A stretch of DNA of 64,000 bases from Echinicola arenosa. Lineage in GTDB: Bacteria > Bacteroidota > Bacteroidia > Cytophagales > Cyclobacteriaceae. The translations under genes were made by a program, and so were the position numbers. The notes under the pieces are model-generated. The model had not been told where the DNA came from. It did not search any database and worked only from the letters and a program-made list of their open reading frames with translations. Position 1 is the stretch's first letter. Each line of letters starts with the position of its first letter. This document shows, piece after piece, positions 51,711 to 60,029 of the stretch. The stretch covers positions 682,001 to 746,000 of the forward strand of contig NZ_JACYTQ010000002.1 of assembly GCF_014841125.1 (NCBI RefSeq), written 5' to 3'.

Positions 51711-52133
51711 ATGATCAATATTAGCCCATACCTTAGTTTTGACGGGAATTGTGAGGAAGCCTTAAATTTCTACCAAAGTTGCTTTGGTGGTGACACCTTT
51801 CTGATGAGGTTTCAAGACGGTCCCATGAAGGACCAATTTCCCGAAAGTCAACAAAGCCTGATCATGCATGGTGAGATGAAAAATGAAAATTTCACGATCA
51901 TGGCCACTGACATGCAAGGCCCTGCTGGTCACCAACCAGGCAATGATATGTCGAATATCCTGACTTTTGATGATGAATCACTACTGCGCAAGTGTTTTGC
52001 ATTGCTCTCAGCAGGAGGAACAGTATTGGAACCTGTAGGCCAACAATTCTGGGGAGATATATTTGGAGAACTTCGGGACAAGTACGGAAAAAAATGGAAA
52101 ATGCTTTTGCCCTTAAACCAACCTAACTCATGA
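51711..52133 (+). CDS. PhnB-like VOC protein (cassette gene 2)
   Basis: 140 residues from the ATG at 51711; a GTG three codons earlier overlaps the previous stop. INISPYLSFDGNCEEALNFY and SCFGGDTFLMRFQDGP mark the PhnB/3-demethylubiquinone-9 methyltransferase-like VOC branch; the end WGDIFGELRDKYGKKWKML is the classic W-x-D-x-x-G...D-x-x-G-x-x-W pattern. It begins 5 bp after gene 1, and its stop overlaps gene 3 by 4 bp (ATGA). Confidence 0.85.
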   Translation: MINISPYLSFDGNCEEALNFYQSCFGGDTFLMRFQDGPMKDQFPESQQSLIMHGEMKNENFTIMATDMQGPAGHQPGNDMSNILTFDDESLLRKCFALLSAGGTVLEPVGQQFWGDIFGELRDKYGKKWKMLLPLNQPNS

Positions 52134-52525
52134 AAAAGAATAAAATCATTTATTGGGTAGCCACATGGATCATTTTCCTCTGGGACGGGCTTATGCCTGC
52201 CCTGACTTCCCATACGGAATTGGCCGTAGAAGGTATTCGGCACTTGGGTTACCCAGATTACTTCAGGGTAGAACTGGTTGTGTTCAAGGTTTTGGGAGCA
52301 TTGGTACTTATCATTCCCCAAGTACCTGACCGTGTAAAAGAATGGGCCTATGCAGGCTTTGCCATTACTTTCATTTCGGCATTTGTGAGTCATTGGGCCA
52401 TCGATGGCTTTGGTTTACAAACTATTTTCCCACTATTTGTATTCGCCATTTTATTGGTTTCTTACAGGTACTTCCATAAACTTCAAACCAAAAGCAATTT
52501 GGAAGCAGGTGTTTTGACAAACTAA
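52130..52525 (+). CDS. DoxX-like membrane protein (cassette gene 3)
   Basis: 131 residues with four hydrophobic segments: IIYWVATWIIFLWDGLMPAL, FRVELVVFKVLGALVLIIP, WAYAGFAITFISAFVSHWA and IFPLFVFAILLVSYRYFH. The VKEWAYAGFAITFISAFVSH part is the DoxX-like (DUF417/DoxX_2) hallmark. Start overlaps the gene 2 stop as ATGA, so translation is coupled. Only membrane protein in the cassette. Role unknown. Confidence 0.85.
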   Translation: MKKNKIIYWVATWIIFLWDGLMPALTSHTELAVEGIRHLGYPDYFRVELVVFKVLGALVLIIPQVPDRVKEWAYAGFAITFISAFVSHWAIDGFGLQTIFPLFVFAILLVSYRYFHKLQTKSNLEAGVLTN

Positions 52526-52546
52526 ACTTTCTTAATCTCTAAGATT

Positions 52547-53071
52547 ATGAACATCCAAAACAAAGATGTGTTTTCTGAACTTGAGGAGATCAGTGGTAGA
52601 CTGATTTCCCTCTTGGAAAACACCAATGAATCAGACCTCAACCGAATTCCTTTCGAAGGAAGTTGGACCGCAGCACAAGTGGGTGACCATTTACTGAAAT
52701 CGTATGGGGTGGTGGAAACATTGAATGGTCAAACTAAAAATTGTAACCGACCTCCTGACCAAAAAGTGTGGAACATCAAAAAAACCTTTTTGGACTTTTC
52801 TCTTAAAATGAAATCTCCAGCAGCCATTCTTCCAGCTTCTGGGGTGATTTCAAAATCACATTTAATAACCAACTTAAACAATAAGTTCTCATCATTCAAA
52901 CTTTTCGAAAATCAAGACCTGACCCTGGAATGCAAAGATTTTACCATTCCAGAGTATGGGGCCTTTACCCGCTTGGAATGGCTGTGGTTTACCATCTTCC
53001 ATACCTGCCGTCACACTTACCAGCTTGAAAGGATTCTAGCCAGCTTAAAAGCCAAATATGCGTGGTACTGA
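52547..53071 (+). CDS. DinB-like (YfiT) metal-binding enzyme (cassette gene 4)
   Basis: 174 residues, a four-helix bundle of the DinB/YfiT family: LISLLENTNESDLNRIPFEG, then WTAAQVGDHLLKSYG with the first metal His, and FTIFHTCRHTYQLERIL with the second and third His. Members include bacillithiol- and mycothiol-dependent S-transferases, but most have no assigned reaction. The His triad is intact. It begins 21 bp after the DoxX-like gene. Confidence 0.85.
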   Translation: MNIQNKDVFSELEEISGRLISLLENTNESDLNRIPFEGSWTAAQVGDHLLKSYGVVETLNGQTKNCNRPPDQKVWNIKKTFLDFSLKMKSPAAILPASGVISKSHLITNLNNKFSSFKLFENQDLTLECKDFTIPEYGAFTRLEWLWFTIFHTCRHTYQLERILASLKAKYAWY

Positions 53072-53131
53072 ATTCCTTGTATATTGATAGCATTAAATCT
53101 CAGTAACGAAGAAAAACAAATTGAAATCCTT

Positions 53132-53488
53132 ATGACCGAGAAAGGAAAGTTCCTAAAAAGCTTTAATGAAGCGTTTGCCAATGGTGATATCAAAACGGTT
53201 CTTGACGCGATGACCGATGATGTTGAGTGGGTTATTGTGGGAGATAAAACAATCCTGGGAAAAGCTGCTGTACAAAGCGAACTTCAGCAAATGATGCCAA
53301 AAGCTCCCCTTAAAATAAGCTTGGCCCAAATTATTACCCACGGAAAGGAGGCTGCAGTAAGTGGCAAAATAAAGATGAAGGATGAAAGTCTCTACGCCTT
53401 TTGCGACACTTATGAATTTAGCGGCTTCAAAAATCCGAAGATCAAAAAGATGGTTTCCTTCGTTATTAAAGTAGACCAAACAGCATAA
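53132..53488 (+). CDS. NTF2/SnoaL-like protein (cassette gene 5)
   Basis: 118 residues from the ATG at 53132; a TTG start 48 bp earlier is in frame but unneeded. The fold is the NTF2/SnoaL cone: FLKSFNEAFANGDIKTVLDAM, TDDVEWVIVGDKTILGKAAV and then antiparallel strands to FVIKVDQ. It is the kind found in polyketide cyclases and in many stress or ligand-binding proteins. Catalytic residues are not defined. It lies 60 bp after gene 4 and 3 bp before gene 6. Confidence 0.82.
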   Translation: MTEKGKFLKSFNEAFANGDIKTVLDAMTDDVEWVIVGDKTILGKAAVQSELQQMMPKAPLKISLAQIITHGKEAAVSGKIKMKDESLYAFCDTYEFSGFKNPKIKKMVSFVIKVDQTA

Positions 53489-53491
53489 GCC

Positions 53492-53872
53492 ATGTTAGAA
53501 AAAAGCAAAGCCTTCGGAAGTTTCGCCGTAAATGATCTAGACCACGCCAAGCACTTTTATGGCCATATATTGGGTTTAAATGTCACCGATAATCCTATGG
53601 GGATATTGGAACTTCATATTACAGGAAACCAGCCTACCATCATCTATCCAAAACCAGATCATCAACCCGCAACATTTACCATCTTAAACTTTCCTGTAAA
53701 AAATCTAGAGAAGACGGTGGATGCACTTATCATAAAGGGAGTAACCTTTGAACAATATACCGGACAAATTCAAACCAACGAAAAGGGAATTTCAAAAAGC
53801 AAGCACAGCCCCCATATTGCCTGGTTCAAGGATCCTGCAGGGAATATCCTTTCATTGATAGAGGAAGGTTAG
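53492..53872 (+). CDS. VOC-family protein (cassette gene 6)
   Basis: 126 residues of the VOC fold: FGSFAVNDLDHAKHFYGHIL, ITGNQPTIIYPKPDHQPATF, NFPVKNLEKTVDALIIKG and, at the end, HIAWFKDPAGNILSLIEEG with the FxDPxGNxLxL metal-end motif. It is a third, different VOC in the same operon, 3 bp after the NTF2-like gene. Its stop codon lies in a perfect hairpin that closes the cassette. Confidence 0.85.
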   Translation: MLEKSKAFGSFAVNDLDHAKHFYGHILGLNVTDNPMGILELHITGNQPTIIYPKPDHQPATFTILNFPVKNLEKTVDALIIKGVTFEQYTGQIQTNEKGISKSKHSPHIAWFKDPAGNILSLIEEG

Positions 53873-53888
53873 TGAAAACTAACCTTCC
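53863..53888 (+). terminator. Hairpin at the end of the small-enzyme cassette
   Basis: 10-bp perfect stem (GGAAGGTTAG / CTAACCTTCC) with a 6-nt loop; its left arm includes the stop codon of the last gene. The following T content is weak. Confidence 0.6.
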
Positions 53889-53976
53889 AGTTTCTAACCT
53901 TTTCATTTAAATATCACCTATATATATAGTTTTATTTTTACTGAAGTTAATTTATATTTAGGTTCAGTAAAAAAAT

Positions 53977-54795
53977 ATGAAGAGAGTCTATTTTATTTGG
54001 TCCGTATGCTTGCTCTACTTGCTTTCCTGTAACCATAAAACAACGAGAGATATCGATAAATCAACTTCAAATTTGAATAGTGTTTTACTTCAACCGTTCC
54101 CGGTCACGTTAGATACTATTTCTGGAGGTTTGAAAACATATTTCAATGAAGATGTTAAAAAAGAAACTTGGTTGAGTACAGGAAATTACTATGTTTTGTA
54201 CATAGGCAAAGAAAAAGACACTCTTTATGTAGATCACTTCTTGTATTCTCCACCAGCCCCACCTGATTCAAATGATTCAGTTATAACTGTTTTTGAAAAA
54301 AGGAACAACATAAATACTCTTAAACCTTTTCTGAAAGAGTTGTCATACAATGATGAATACACGTATCCTTACGCTCAGGATACTAATATTGTAAAAATCC
54401 ATGTAGATACCACCCAAAAAATCGGAGCAGGATATCCAGTGCTAATCAGGAATTCAGAAAATGACACAATCATATTGGGTACTGAAAATAGAATTATGGC
54501 CCAACTTGAAGCTTGTGACAGCACAGGGAATTGGTCTAAAATTGAAGAAGAGTACCTTTATATATGTGGCTTTGGATTACGCTCTCTCATGCTCGGTCCC
54601 AATCAAGTGGTATTAACAAAGGTACCCATATTCACTGGAGACTATTTAACTGATTTGAGACTTAAGCTTGGAGATAATTATTCGAATGTTTTTAGTGGCT
54701 ATATTTACTACCGACAATTTGAAGATCGATTCAACCAATATGGCGAATACAAACAAGCCTACTTAAAAGAAGAGAGAACAAAAATTGATGAATGA
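53977..54795 (+). CDS. Lipoprotein of unknown function
   Basis: 272 residues. Lipoprotein signal MKRVYFIWSVCLLYLLSC (lipid Cys18). I do not recognise the mature domain. It is mixed beta with motifs such as TWLSTGNYYVLYIGKEKD, DHFLYSPPAPPDSND, GYPVLIRNSENDTIILGTEN and CGFGLRSLMLGPNQVVLTK, and it ends in a charged tail. The gene is isolated between the cassette and a tRNA gene, with an AT-rich upstream region, and may be lineage-specific. No metal or catalytic motif is obvious; the FGLRSLMLGPNQ segment looks like the end of a conserved region. Confidence 0.65.
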   Translation: MKRVYFIWSVCLLYLLSCNHKTTRDIDKSTSNLNSVLLQPFPVTLDTISGGLKTYFNEDVKKETWLSTGNYYVLYIGKEKDTLYVDHFLYSPPAPPDSNDSVITVFEKRNNINTLKPFLKELSYNDEYTYPYAQDTNIVKIHVDTTQKIGAGYPVLIRNSENDTIILGTENRIMAQLEACDSTGNWSKIEEEYLYICGFGLRSLMLGPNQVVLTKVPIFTGDYLTDLRLKLGDNYSNVFSGYIYYRQFEDRFNQYGEYKQAYLKEERTKIDE

Positions 54796-54828
54796 TTTCC
54801 AATAACCAGTTACAATTTCATCAAAAAT

Positions 54829-54864
54829 AAAGTCCTCCCCAAAACTCAATTTGAGGAGGACTTT
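54829..54864. terminator. Bidirectional terminator between the lipoprotein gene and tRNA-Arg
   Basis: 10-bp stem (AAAGTCCTCC / GGAGGACTTT) with a 16-nt loop. On the plus strand it ends TTTT; on the minus strand it begins 3 bp after the tRNA and runs into TTTATTTTT. Confidence 0.75.
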
Positions 54865-54866
54865 TG

Positions 54867-54938
54867 TAGTCCCGACAGGAATCGAACCTGTATCTAAAGT
54901 TTAGGAAACTTCTATTCTATCCATTGAACTACGGGACC
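54867..54938 (-). tRNA. tRNA-Arg (anticodon CCT)
   Basis: 72 nt by hand-folding on the minus strand. Acceptor stem GGTCCCG / CGGGACT (first pair G-T), D arm GTTC...GAAT, anticodon arm GAAGT / ACTTT with loop TTCCTAA, hence anticodon CCT reading AGG, T arm ACAGG / CCTGT with loop TTCGATT, discriminator A; the 3' CCA is not encoded. Boundaries could differ by one base. Confidence 0.92.
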
Positions 54939-55068
54939 AGGATATTATGTTTGTCTTCGAAACAGGAAGGTACTGAATACCTCTCAGGATGTAGAAGGAA
55001 CAACCCTCTATTTTCGAGCCGCAATTTAAAACATATTTTTTTTAAACTACAAATATTCCTTGCCTAAC

Positions 55069-55100
55069 TTGTTCTTTTCAAGATAAATCCGCTATCTTTG
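55069..55100 (+). promoter_or_regulatory. Promoter of the rpsP operon
   Basis: -33 TTG at 55069-55071, spacer 21 bp, -7 box TATCTTTG at 55093-55100, a near-perfect Bacteroidota promoter. Start point predicted near 55107, giving a leader of about 48 nt. Confidence 0.75.
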
Positions 55101-55114
55101 CATTCCAAATTTAC

Positions 55115-55131
55115 GATGGACGGGATCCATC
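55115..55131 (+). promoter_or_regulatory. Small hairpin in the rpsP leader
   Basis: GATGGA-CGGGA-TCCATC, 6-bp stem and 5-nt loop, 24 bp upstream of the rpsP ATG. Could bind a ribosomal protein or just shape the leader; not a known riboswitch. Confidence 0.35.
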
Positions 55132-55154
55132 AATTAACTTAATATCAATATACT

Positions 55155-55712
55155 ATGGCAGTAAAAATCAGATTAGCACGTAGAGGTAGAAAAAGAATGG
55201 CCATCTATGATGTAGTTGTAGCTGATGCAAGAGCTCCACGTGATGGACGCTTTATCGAAAAAATCGGATCTTATAACCCGAACACTGACCCTGCTTCTAT
55301 CAACATCAACAATGAGCGCGCTCTACAGTGGTTGTTGAATGGTGCACAACCTACAGACACGGTAAAAGCAATGCTTTCTTACCGAGGTGTATTATTGAAA
55401 AAACACCTTCAAATCGGTGTATTAAAAGGTGCTATCTCTCAAGAAGAGGCTGACAAGAAATTTGACGCTTGGAAAGAGGAAAAAGAGGCAGCTATCACTG
55501 GCAAGGTGGACAAATTGGCTAAAGCTAAAGCGGACGCTCGTCAGAAAGCCCTTGATGCCGAGACAGCTAAAAACACAGCTCGTCTAGAGGCTATCCAAAA
55601 AAGAGAAGAAGAAGCTAAGGCTGCTGCCGCTGCTGAAGAAGCTGCTGCATCTGAGGAGGCTCCTGCAGAAGGAGAAGCTTCTGAATCTAGCGAAGAAGAA
55701 ACTCAAGGTTAA
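55155..55712 (+). CDS. rpsP: 30S ribosomal protein S16
   Basis: 185 residues. The first 80 are a complete S16 ([59 protein letters not shown]). The rest is a lysine-, alanine- and glutamate-rich extension of about 100 residues, partly helical ([20 protein letters not shown]), ending [18 protein letters not shown] and an acidic tail; such long tails are usual in Bacteroidota. Leads the operon with rimM (14 bp) and trmD. Confidence 0.97.
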   Translation: MAVKIRLARRGRKRMAIYDVVVADARAPRDGRFIEKIGSYNPNTDPASININNERALQWLLNGAQPTDTVKAMLSYRGVLLKKHLQIGVLKGAISQEEADKKFDAWKEEKEAAITGKVDKLAKAKADARQKALDAETAKNTARLEAIQKREEEAKAAAAAEEAAASEEAPAEGEASESSEEETQG

Positions 55713-55726
55713 TTACGCGCTTTTCC

Positions 55727-56257
55727 ATGAACAAGGAGAATTGTTTCCAGATAGGTTACATTGCTAAGGTTCATGGACTCCAAGGAGAAGTAACGGCCGT
55801 CCTTGATGTAGATTATCCAGAGGAATATGAAGACATCGAACATGTCTTTCTGGACAAAAACAACAGACTGGCACCTTATTTTCTTGAGCATTTTGTCTCA
55901 CAGCCCAATGGTCGGGTATTGGCCAAGTTTGAAGGTTATGATGACAAGAGCGCTGCAGAAACCTTAGTGGGTTCTGTACTTTACCTTCCACTAAAAGACC
56001 TTCCAAATCTTGATGATGACCAATATTATTATCATGAGCTTGTGGGTTTTGAAGTAGAAGATGAGTCCCGAGGAGTAATAGGAAGTGTGCAAGTAATATA
56101 TGACCTTCAAACCCAGTATTTGATCGGGTTAGACTACCAAGGAAAAGAAGTCTTGATTCCCATTCAGGATGACATTATTCTCAAGGTAGACAAGGCAGCA
56201 AAAAAAGTTTTCTGCCGATTGCCGGAAGGCTTGCTTGAAATTTATTTAGAGGAATAG
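55727..56257 (+). CDS. rimM: Ribosome maturation factor RimM
   Basis: Assembly factor for the head of the 30S subunit; binds S19 and 16S rRNA. 176 residues in two domains: N-terminal beta barrel (CFQIGYIAKVHGLQGEVTAV) and a C-terminal PRC barrel (YYYHELVGFEVEDESRGVIG; VLIPIQDDIILKVD). Normal length. Gap to rpsP is 14 bp, to trmD 3 bp, so translationally linked to both. Confidence 0.95.
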   Translation: MNKENCFQIGYIAKVHGLQGEVTAVLDVDYPEEYEDIEHVFLDKNNRLAPYFLEHFVSQPNGRVLAKFEGYDDKSAAETLVGSVLYLPLKDLPNLDDDQYYYHELVGFEVEDESRGVIGSVQVIYDLQTQYLIGLDYQGKEVLIPIQDDIILKVDKAAKKVFCRLPEGLLEIYLEE

Positions 56258-56260
56258 ACC

Positions 56261-56947
56261 ATGCGGATCGATATAATCACTGTGGTACCTGGTCTTTTGG
56301 AAGGTCCTTTCTCTCACTCTATTTTAAAAAGAGCGGAAGATAAAGGCTTGGCCAAAGTAAAGGTACATGACTTGAGGGATTATGGCATCGGTAAACAAAG
56401 GCAAGTCGATGATTATGCTTTTGGTGGCGGTGCAGGAATGGTGATGATGGTAGAACCTTTGGCCAAGTGTATCGAAACACTCAAAAGCCAAAGGGAATAC
56501 GATGAAATCATCTACATGACCCCAGACGGTAAGACACTTGATCAGCAAATGGCCAATTCCCTATCCTTGAAAGGCAACTTGATGATCCTTTGTGGTCATT
56601 ACAAAGGTGTGGATGAGCGGATCAGACAAAAGTACATTACGCAAGAAATCAGCATTGGTGACTTTGTCCTTTCCGGAGGAGAGCTTGCTGCAGCGGTTTT
56701 GGCCGACGCAGTAATTCGATTGATCCCAGGAGTGCTCAACGATGAGACTTCTGCCTTGACCGATTCCTTTCAGGATGGCTTGCTAGCTCCTCCGATCTAT
56801 ACCCGGCCTGCTGAATACGATGGCATGAAAGTCCCAGAAATATTGCTTTCTGGACACAATGAAAAGATTGCCAACTGGAGGTTTGAAGAATCGGTTCGCC
56901 GCACTAAAGAAAGAAGGCCTGATCTATTGGAAGGGAGAGATTTCTAA
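56261..56947 (+). CDS. trmD: tRNA (guanine-N1-)-methyltransferase
   Basis: Adds the m1G37 mark to tRNAs that read CNN codons and prevents +1 frameshifts. 228 residues with the deep-trefoil-knot SPOUT fold: [20 protein letters not shown] at the start, [34 protein letters not shown]-type loop ([15 protein letters not shown]) and [19 protein letters not shown], the SAM-binding knot, then [15 protein letters not shown] with the catalytic Asp region. Fourth in the classic S16-RimM-TrmD-L19 order. Confidence 0.96.
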   Translation: MRIDIITVVPGLLEGPFSHSILKRAEDKGLAKVKVHDLRDYGIGKQRQVDDYAFGGGAGMVMMVEPLAKCIETLKSQREYDEIIYMTPDGKTLDQQMANSLSLKGNLMILCGHYKGVDERIRQKYITQEISIGDFVLSGGELAAAVLADAVIRLIPGVLNDETSALTDSFQDGLLAPPIYTRPAEYDGMKVPEILLSGHNEKIANWRFEESVRRTKERRPDLLEGRDF

Positions 56948-56979
56948 AAAGGCGATTAACGTAAATAATTGATAATTAA

Positions 56980-57009
56980 TTGAATAAAAAAGATAATTGC
57001 ATACCTTTG
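56980..57009 (+). promoter_or_regulatory. Promoter of rplS inside the operon
   Basis: -33 TTG at 56980-56982, 19-bp spacer, -7 box TACCTTTG at 57002-57009; the predicted leader is about 30 nt. Suggests that L19 is also expressed separately from rpsP-rimM-trmD. Confidence 0.7.
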
Positions 57010-57046
57010 CAATTCGAATTTGCGATAAGCACATAAATATAAAGAT

Positions 57047-57412
57047 ATGAGCGAACTACTTAAAATTGTAGAAGAGGAATACAAAGACGTAAGAGCTAAG
57101 TTCCCTTCTTTCAAGGCAGGAGATACGATCAACGTTCACGTTAGAATTACAGAGGGTAACAAAGAGCGTATCCAGCAGTTCCAAGGTACCGTGATCCAGA
57201 GAAAGAACGTTAACTCAAACGGAGAAACTTTCACTGTAAGAAAAATCTCAAGCGGTATCGGTGTTGAAAGAATTTTCCCTATCCTAGGTCCAAGCATCGA
57301 GAAGATCGAGCTTTTGAGATCTGGTAAAGTAAGAAGAGCTAGACTTTACTACCTAAGAGGTCGTCAAGGTAAAGCGGCTAGAGTAAAAGAAAAAATCCAC
57401 GTGAAGAAGTAA
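57047..57412 (+). CDS. rplS: 50S ribosomal protein L19
   Basis: 121 residues, full length. [38 protein letters not shown] and [17 protein letters not shown] are typical L19. It is located at the 30S-50S interface. 99 bp after trmD with its own promoter; a strong terminator follows. Confidence 0.97.
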   Translation: MSELLKIVEEEYKDVRAKFPSFKAGDTINVHVRITEGNKERIQQFQGTVIQRKNVNSNGETFTVRKISSGIGVERIFPILGPSIEKIELLRSGKVRRARLYYLRGRQGKAARVKEKIHVKK

Positions 57413-57426
57413 TTCTTCACCATAAT

Positions 57427-57457
57427 AAAAAAGGGAATCAGCTTGATTCCCTTTTTT
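57427..57457. terminator. Bidirectional terminator after rplS
   Basis: 14-bp perfect stem (from AAAAAAGGGAATCA to TGATTCCCTTTTTT) with a GCT loop; also ends the convergent 2H-phosphoesterase gene, whose stop codon it touches. Confidence 0.85.
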
Positions 57458-58028
57458 ATTTACCCTCCAAATCAAACTCCTTGATCACATACCAGCGGTA
57501 ATCTATTTTTTTCAAAAGGGCCACTTTCTTCACCTCCATTTTCCCATAGAAACCTTTGGCCTTTACCATCGCCCAACATTCATCAAAATAGCGATCCTTA
57601 AGATCACTGTACACAAGTGTCATGTGCGGTGTGAAAGCCTTATCACTCAGTTCCTGTACTTGCTTTAACTCCAATCTACAAAACTGACCAAGTGATTGCT
57701 GTAAAGTCGGCAATTCTTCGCCATGTCTAACCCTTGCATACATGATCCTTTTACCAAACCGACCAATCCCTTTAAATTCAATCGGAAAAGACCTGAATCC
57801 CGCAAAAAATGTCTCTAAGTACGCTGCTAGTTTCGCTTCCTTTTTCTCACTATAAACAAAAGGCATTTTCAGTGTTACATGGGCGGGAGACTTAAGGGCA
57901 TGCTTGGCATGGTACTTCTCCAGCACTTCCTGCTTTATTGCTAAAGCATCAGCTTGAATGCTTTCATCAGGAACAATTGCCAGAAAGTATTTCATCATGT
58001 TTTTCGCCATTGGAGTAATTTGGTTCAT
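57456..58028 (-). CDS. 2H phosphoesterase (2'-5' RNA ligase/ThpR-like)
   Basis: 190 residues; translation may start instead at the ATG 6 codons later or at MKYFLAIVP. Both halves of the 2H fold carry the H-x-T motif: SPAHVTLKMPF (about residue 50) and FTPHMTLVYSD (about 133). The family covers RNA 2',3'-cyclic phosphodiesterase and 2'-5' ligase-like enzymes that repair or process RNA ends. Monocistronic. Confidence 0.88.
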   Translation of the reverse strand: MNQITPMAKNMMKYFLAIVPDESIQADALAIKQEVLEKYHAKHALKSPAHVTLKMPFVYSEKKEAKLAAYLETFFAGFRSFPIEFKGIGRFGKRIMYARVRHGEELPTLQQSLGQFCRLELKQVQELSDKAFTPHMTLVYSDLKDRYFDECWAMVKAKGFYGKMEVKKVALLKKIDYRWYVIKEFDLEGK

Positions 58029-58184
58029 AGTATAACTTTGGCTGGATGTGACCTATTAATACGGCCATACCCATACAAATCTAGGATTTATTCCACTCAA
58101 AATTTAAATGAATACAATTATTGCCATTTACTTTTGAAGCTCCCATCTATCTATTAAATTGTTCCAAATCCGTGAATTACAACT

Positions 58185-59099
58185 ATGGAAAAAAGAAACA
58201 TCGCTTTAATAGGTTTGGACCTGACCAAAATGGACCAAGTCATCCTCGACAATACTAAGAAGGTCATCCAACTTTTAAATCTTGAGAAAATTTACTTTAT
58301 GCATATCTCCGAGAATCTAGCTCTCCCGGAGGACATCACCAGTACCTATCCAAACCTTTTGGCTCCAGTAGACGAAAGCATAGAGCTGGGAATCAAAAAG
58401 AAAGTGGATGAATTGCGCATTTCTGATGAGGTGGCAGTTGAAGTAACTGCAGAGGAAGGAAACCCTATGGACAGTCTATTGAGATGGTCAAAAATAAAAA
58501 ATGTTGACTTTATAATCATGGGCCGTAAAACCGAACTGGAAGGTAGTGGTACTTTACCAAAAAGAATTGCTCAAAAAGCCCCCAACTCAGTACTTTTCTT
58601 AACTGAAGGAATGACTGATAGGCAGTTCAAAAAAATTCTGGTCCCTATTGATTTCTCCAGCCATACTGAATTGATTCTGGAAAAAGTGGAGAGATTTATC
58701 AAGAACCACCAAAATGCGGAGATCAAATATATCCACGTGTATGATGTACCGATAGGTTACCATAAAACGGGTAAATCCTATGAGGAATTTGCGGAGATCA
58801 TGCGTCAGAATGCCCAAAAGGAATTTGATAAAATGGTCAAACAACATAAGATTGAATATCATCCCTGTGACTTTGTACTTAAAGACAAAGCCAGTAATGC
58901 TGATCATATATTGACTACAGCCGAAGAAAACGATACTGATTTGATCATCATTGGTAGCCGCGGAAGAAGTAATTCCGCAGCGTTGCTCTTGGGAAGCGTG
59001 GCTGAAAGATTGGTCCAAATCAACTATAAAATTCCTATGTTGGTCATTAAAAGAAAAGGTGAGAATATGGGTTTCTTACAAGCCCTTTTGAATATTTAA
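58185..59099 (+). CDS. Universal stress protein with two UspA domains
   Basis: 304 residues. N-terminal UspA-like half (NIALIGLDLTKMDQVILD; DFIIMGRKTELEGSGTLPK), C-terminal half with the full nucleotide-binding G-x-x-G-x9-G-S pattern (IIIGSRGRSNSAALLLGSVAERLV). Such tandem proteins act as cytoplasmic homodimers or pseudo-heterodimers and can bind ATP; the first half's nucleotide motif is degenerate. Its end overlaps the convergent methyltransferase gene by 4 bp. Confidence 0.88.
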   Translation: MEKRNIALIGLDLTKMDQVILDNTKKVIQLLNLEKIYFMHISENLALPEDITSTYPNLLAPVDESIELGIKKKVDELRISDEVAVEVTAEEGNPMDSLLRWSKIKNVDFIIMGRKTELEGSGTLPKRIAQKAPNSVLFLTEGMTDRQFKKILVPIDFSSHTELILEKVERFIKNHQNAEIKYIHVYDVPIGYHKTGKSYEEFAEIMRQNAQKEFDKMVKQHKIEYHPCDFVLKDKASNADHILTTAEENDTDLIIIGSRGRSNSAALLLGSVAERLVQINYKIPMLVIKRKGENMGFLQALLNI

Positions 59100-60028
59100 C
59101 TTTTCACAAAGTAAAAGCAGGCCTGATCCCCTTGTCCCTCCAAATTCAGCTGGAGGGACTTCTTTTTGTATATTTCCATCTGTTCTTTAGAAAACAGTTC
59201 TGATATTAGCACCTCTTTGTGTGTGATGCCCATCTTATTGACCTCACTTCCCCAAAATTGAAAGGAAGTACTATCATATACAACTTTTTTTAGCAAAAGA
59301 CCGCATTGCTTCGCAATATCCTTAATTGACTTTTCACTATGGAGAAATATATGCCTTGGAGCATCCAGCTGGACCCAGTCGGCTCCATAATGTCTCCAAG
59401 CTTCTTTGTCTGCCAAAGGTATCCTAATGAGCAACTGACCACCTTCATTAAGAAGTTCAACAGCTTTCTTCATCACTTGTCTTGGGTTATCCATATGCTC
59501 AAAAGAATGATGCATCATGATACAATCAAAACTCTCCTGAACATCGAAAATGGATTTCTTCAACAGCTTAAGCCCAGGTTTAATCTCTCTACTCCTGGAA
59601 ATAAATGGATCAATTCCAACTAATGAAGTATAACCACTAACCGACCATTCGTAAAGAAGCTGTCCATTTCCGCAACCCACATCAGCTATTTTGCTTGAAA
59701 AAGGCAGGTTTAACTCCTGAAGCCAATCACCATAATGGTAATGCTTAAAGTATTTTAATTTGGTGGCTTTAAATATCCTAAAATGAGAAGTTTTTAGAAA
59801 CCTGCTAACCCATGAGGAAGTATTGATTTCACCTAGAGAATAATAATCTTTGGGATAATATTCACCTAAATTCTTTGGAACATCCACTATTTGAATTGCC
59901 TTGCAATTATTACATTCCAAATAATCAAAACTCTCCTGAAAACCAAACATCATTTCCCTTACAGGAAAAACTGTATTTCCTTCTATGTTGCCACAAAGCT
60001 TACACGCTAGGGGCCTTAATTCTTGCAT
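59096..60028 (-). CDS. SAM-dependent class I methyltransferase with N-terminal zinc-ribbon
   Basis: 310 residues from the ATG at 60028, 1 bp after the stop of the sugar transferase gene. N-terminal LACKLCGN ... LECNNCKAIQIV gives a Cys4 zinc-ribbon, followed by YPKDYYSLGE; the SAM motif I is SKIADVGCGNGQLLYE, motif II and the post-I region DCIMMHHSFEHMDNPRQVM, LLNEGGQLLIRIP. This is the class found in polysaccharide and O-antigen loci as putative sugar methyltransferases. Co-translated with the sugar transferase. Confidence 0.9.
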   Translation of the reverse strand: MQELRPLACKLCGNIEGNTVFPVREMMFGFQESFDYLECNNCKAIQIVDVPKNLGEYYPKDYYSLGEINTSSWVSRFLKTSHFRIFKATKLKYFKHYHYGDWLQELNLPFSSKIADVGCGNGQLLYEWSVSGYTSLVGIDPFISRSREIKPGLKLLKKSIFDVQESFDCIMMHHSFEHMDNPRQVMKKAVELLNEGGQLLIRIPLADKEAWRHYGADWVQLDAPRHIFLHSEKSIKDIAKQCGLLLKKVVYDSTSFQFWGSEVNKMGITHKEVLISELFSKEQMEIYKKKSLQLNLEGQGDQACFYFVKS

Positions 60029-60029
60029 A

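Larger units (their letters stand above)
54796..55154. other. Non-coding region with terminator, tRNA-Arg and rpsP promoter
   Basis: Besides the features listed separately (hairpin 54829-54864, tRNA 54867-54938, promoter 55069-55100, leader hairpin 55115-55131) nothing else stands out. Confidence 0.6.
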
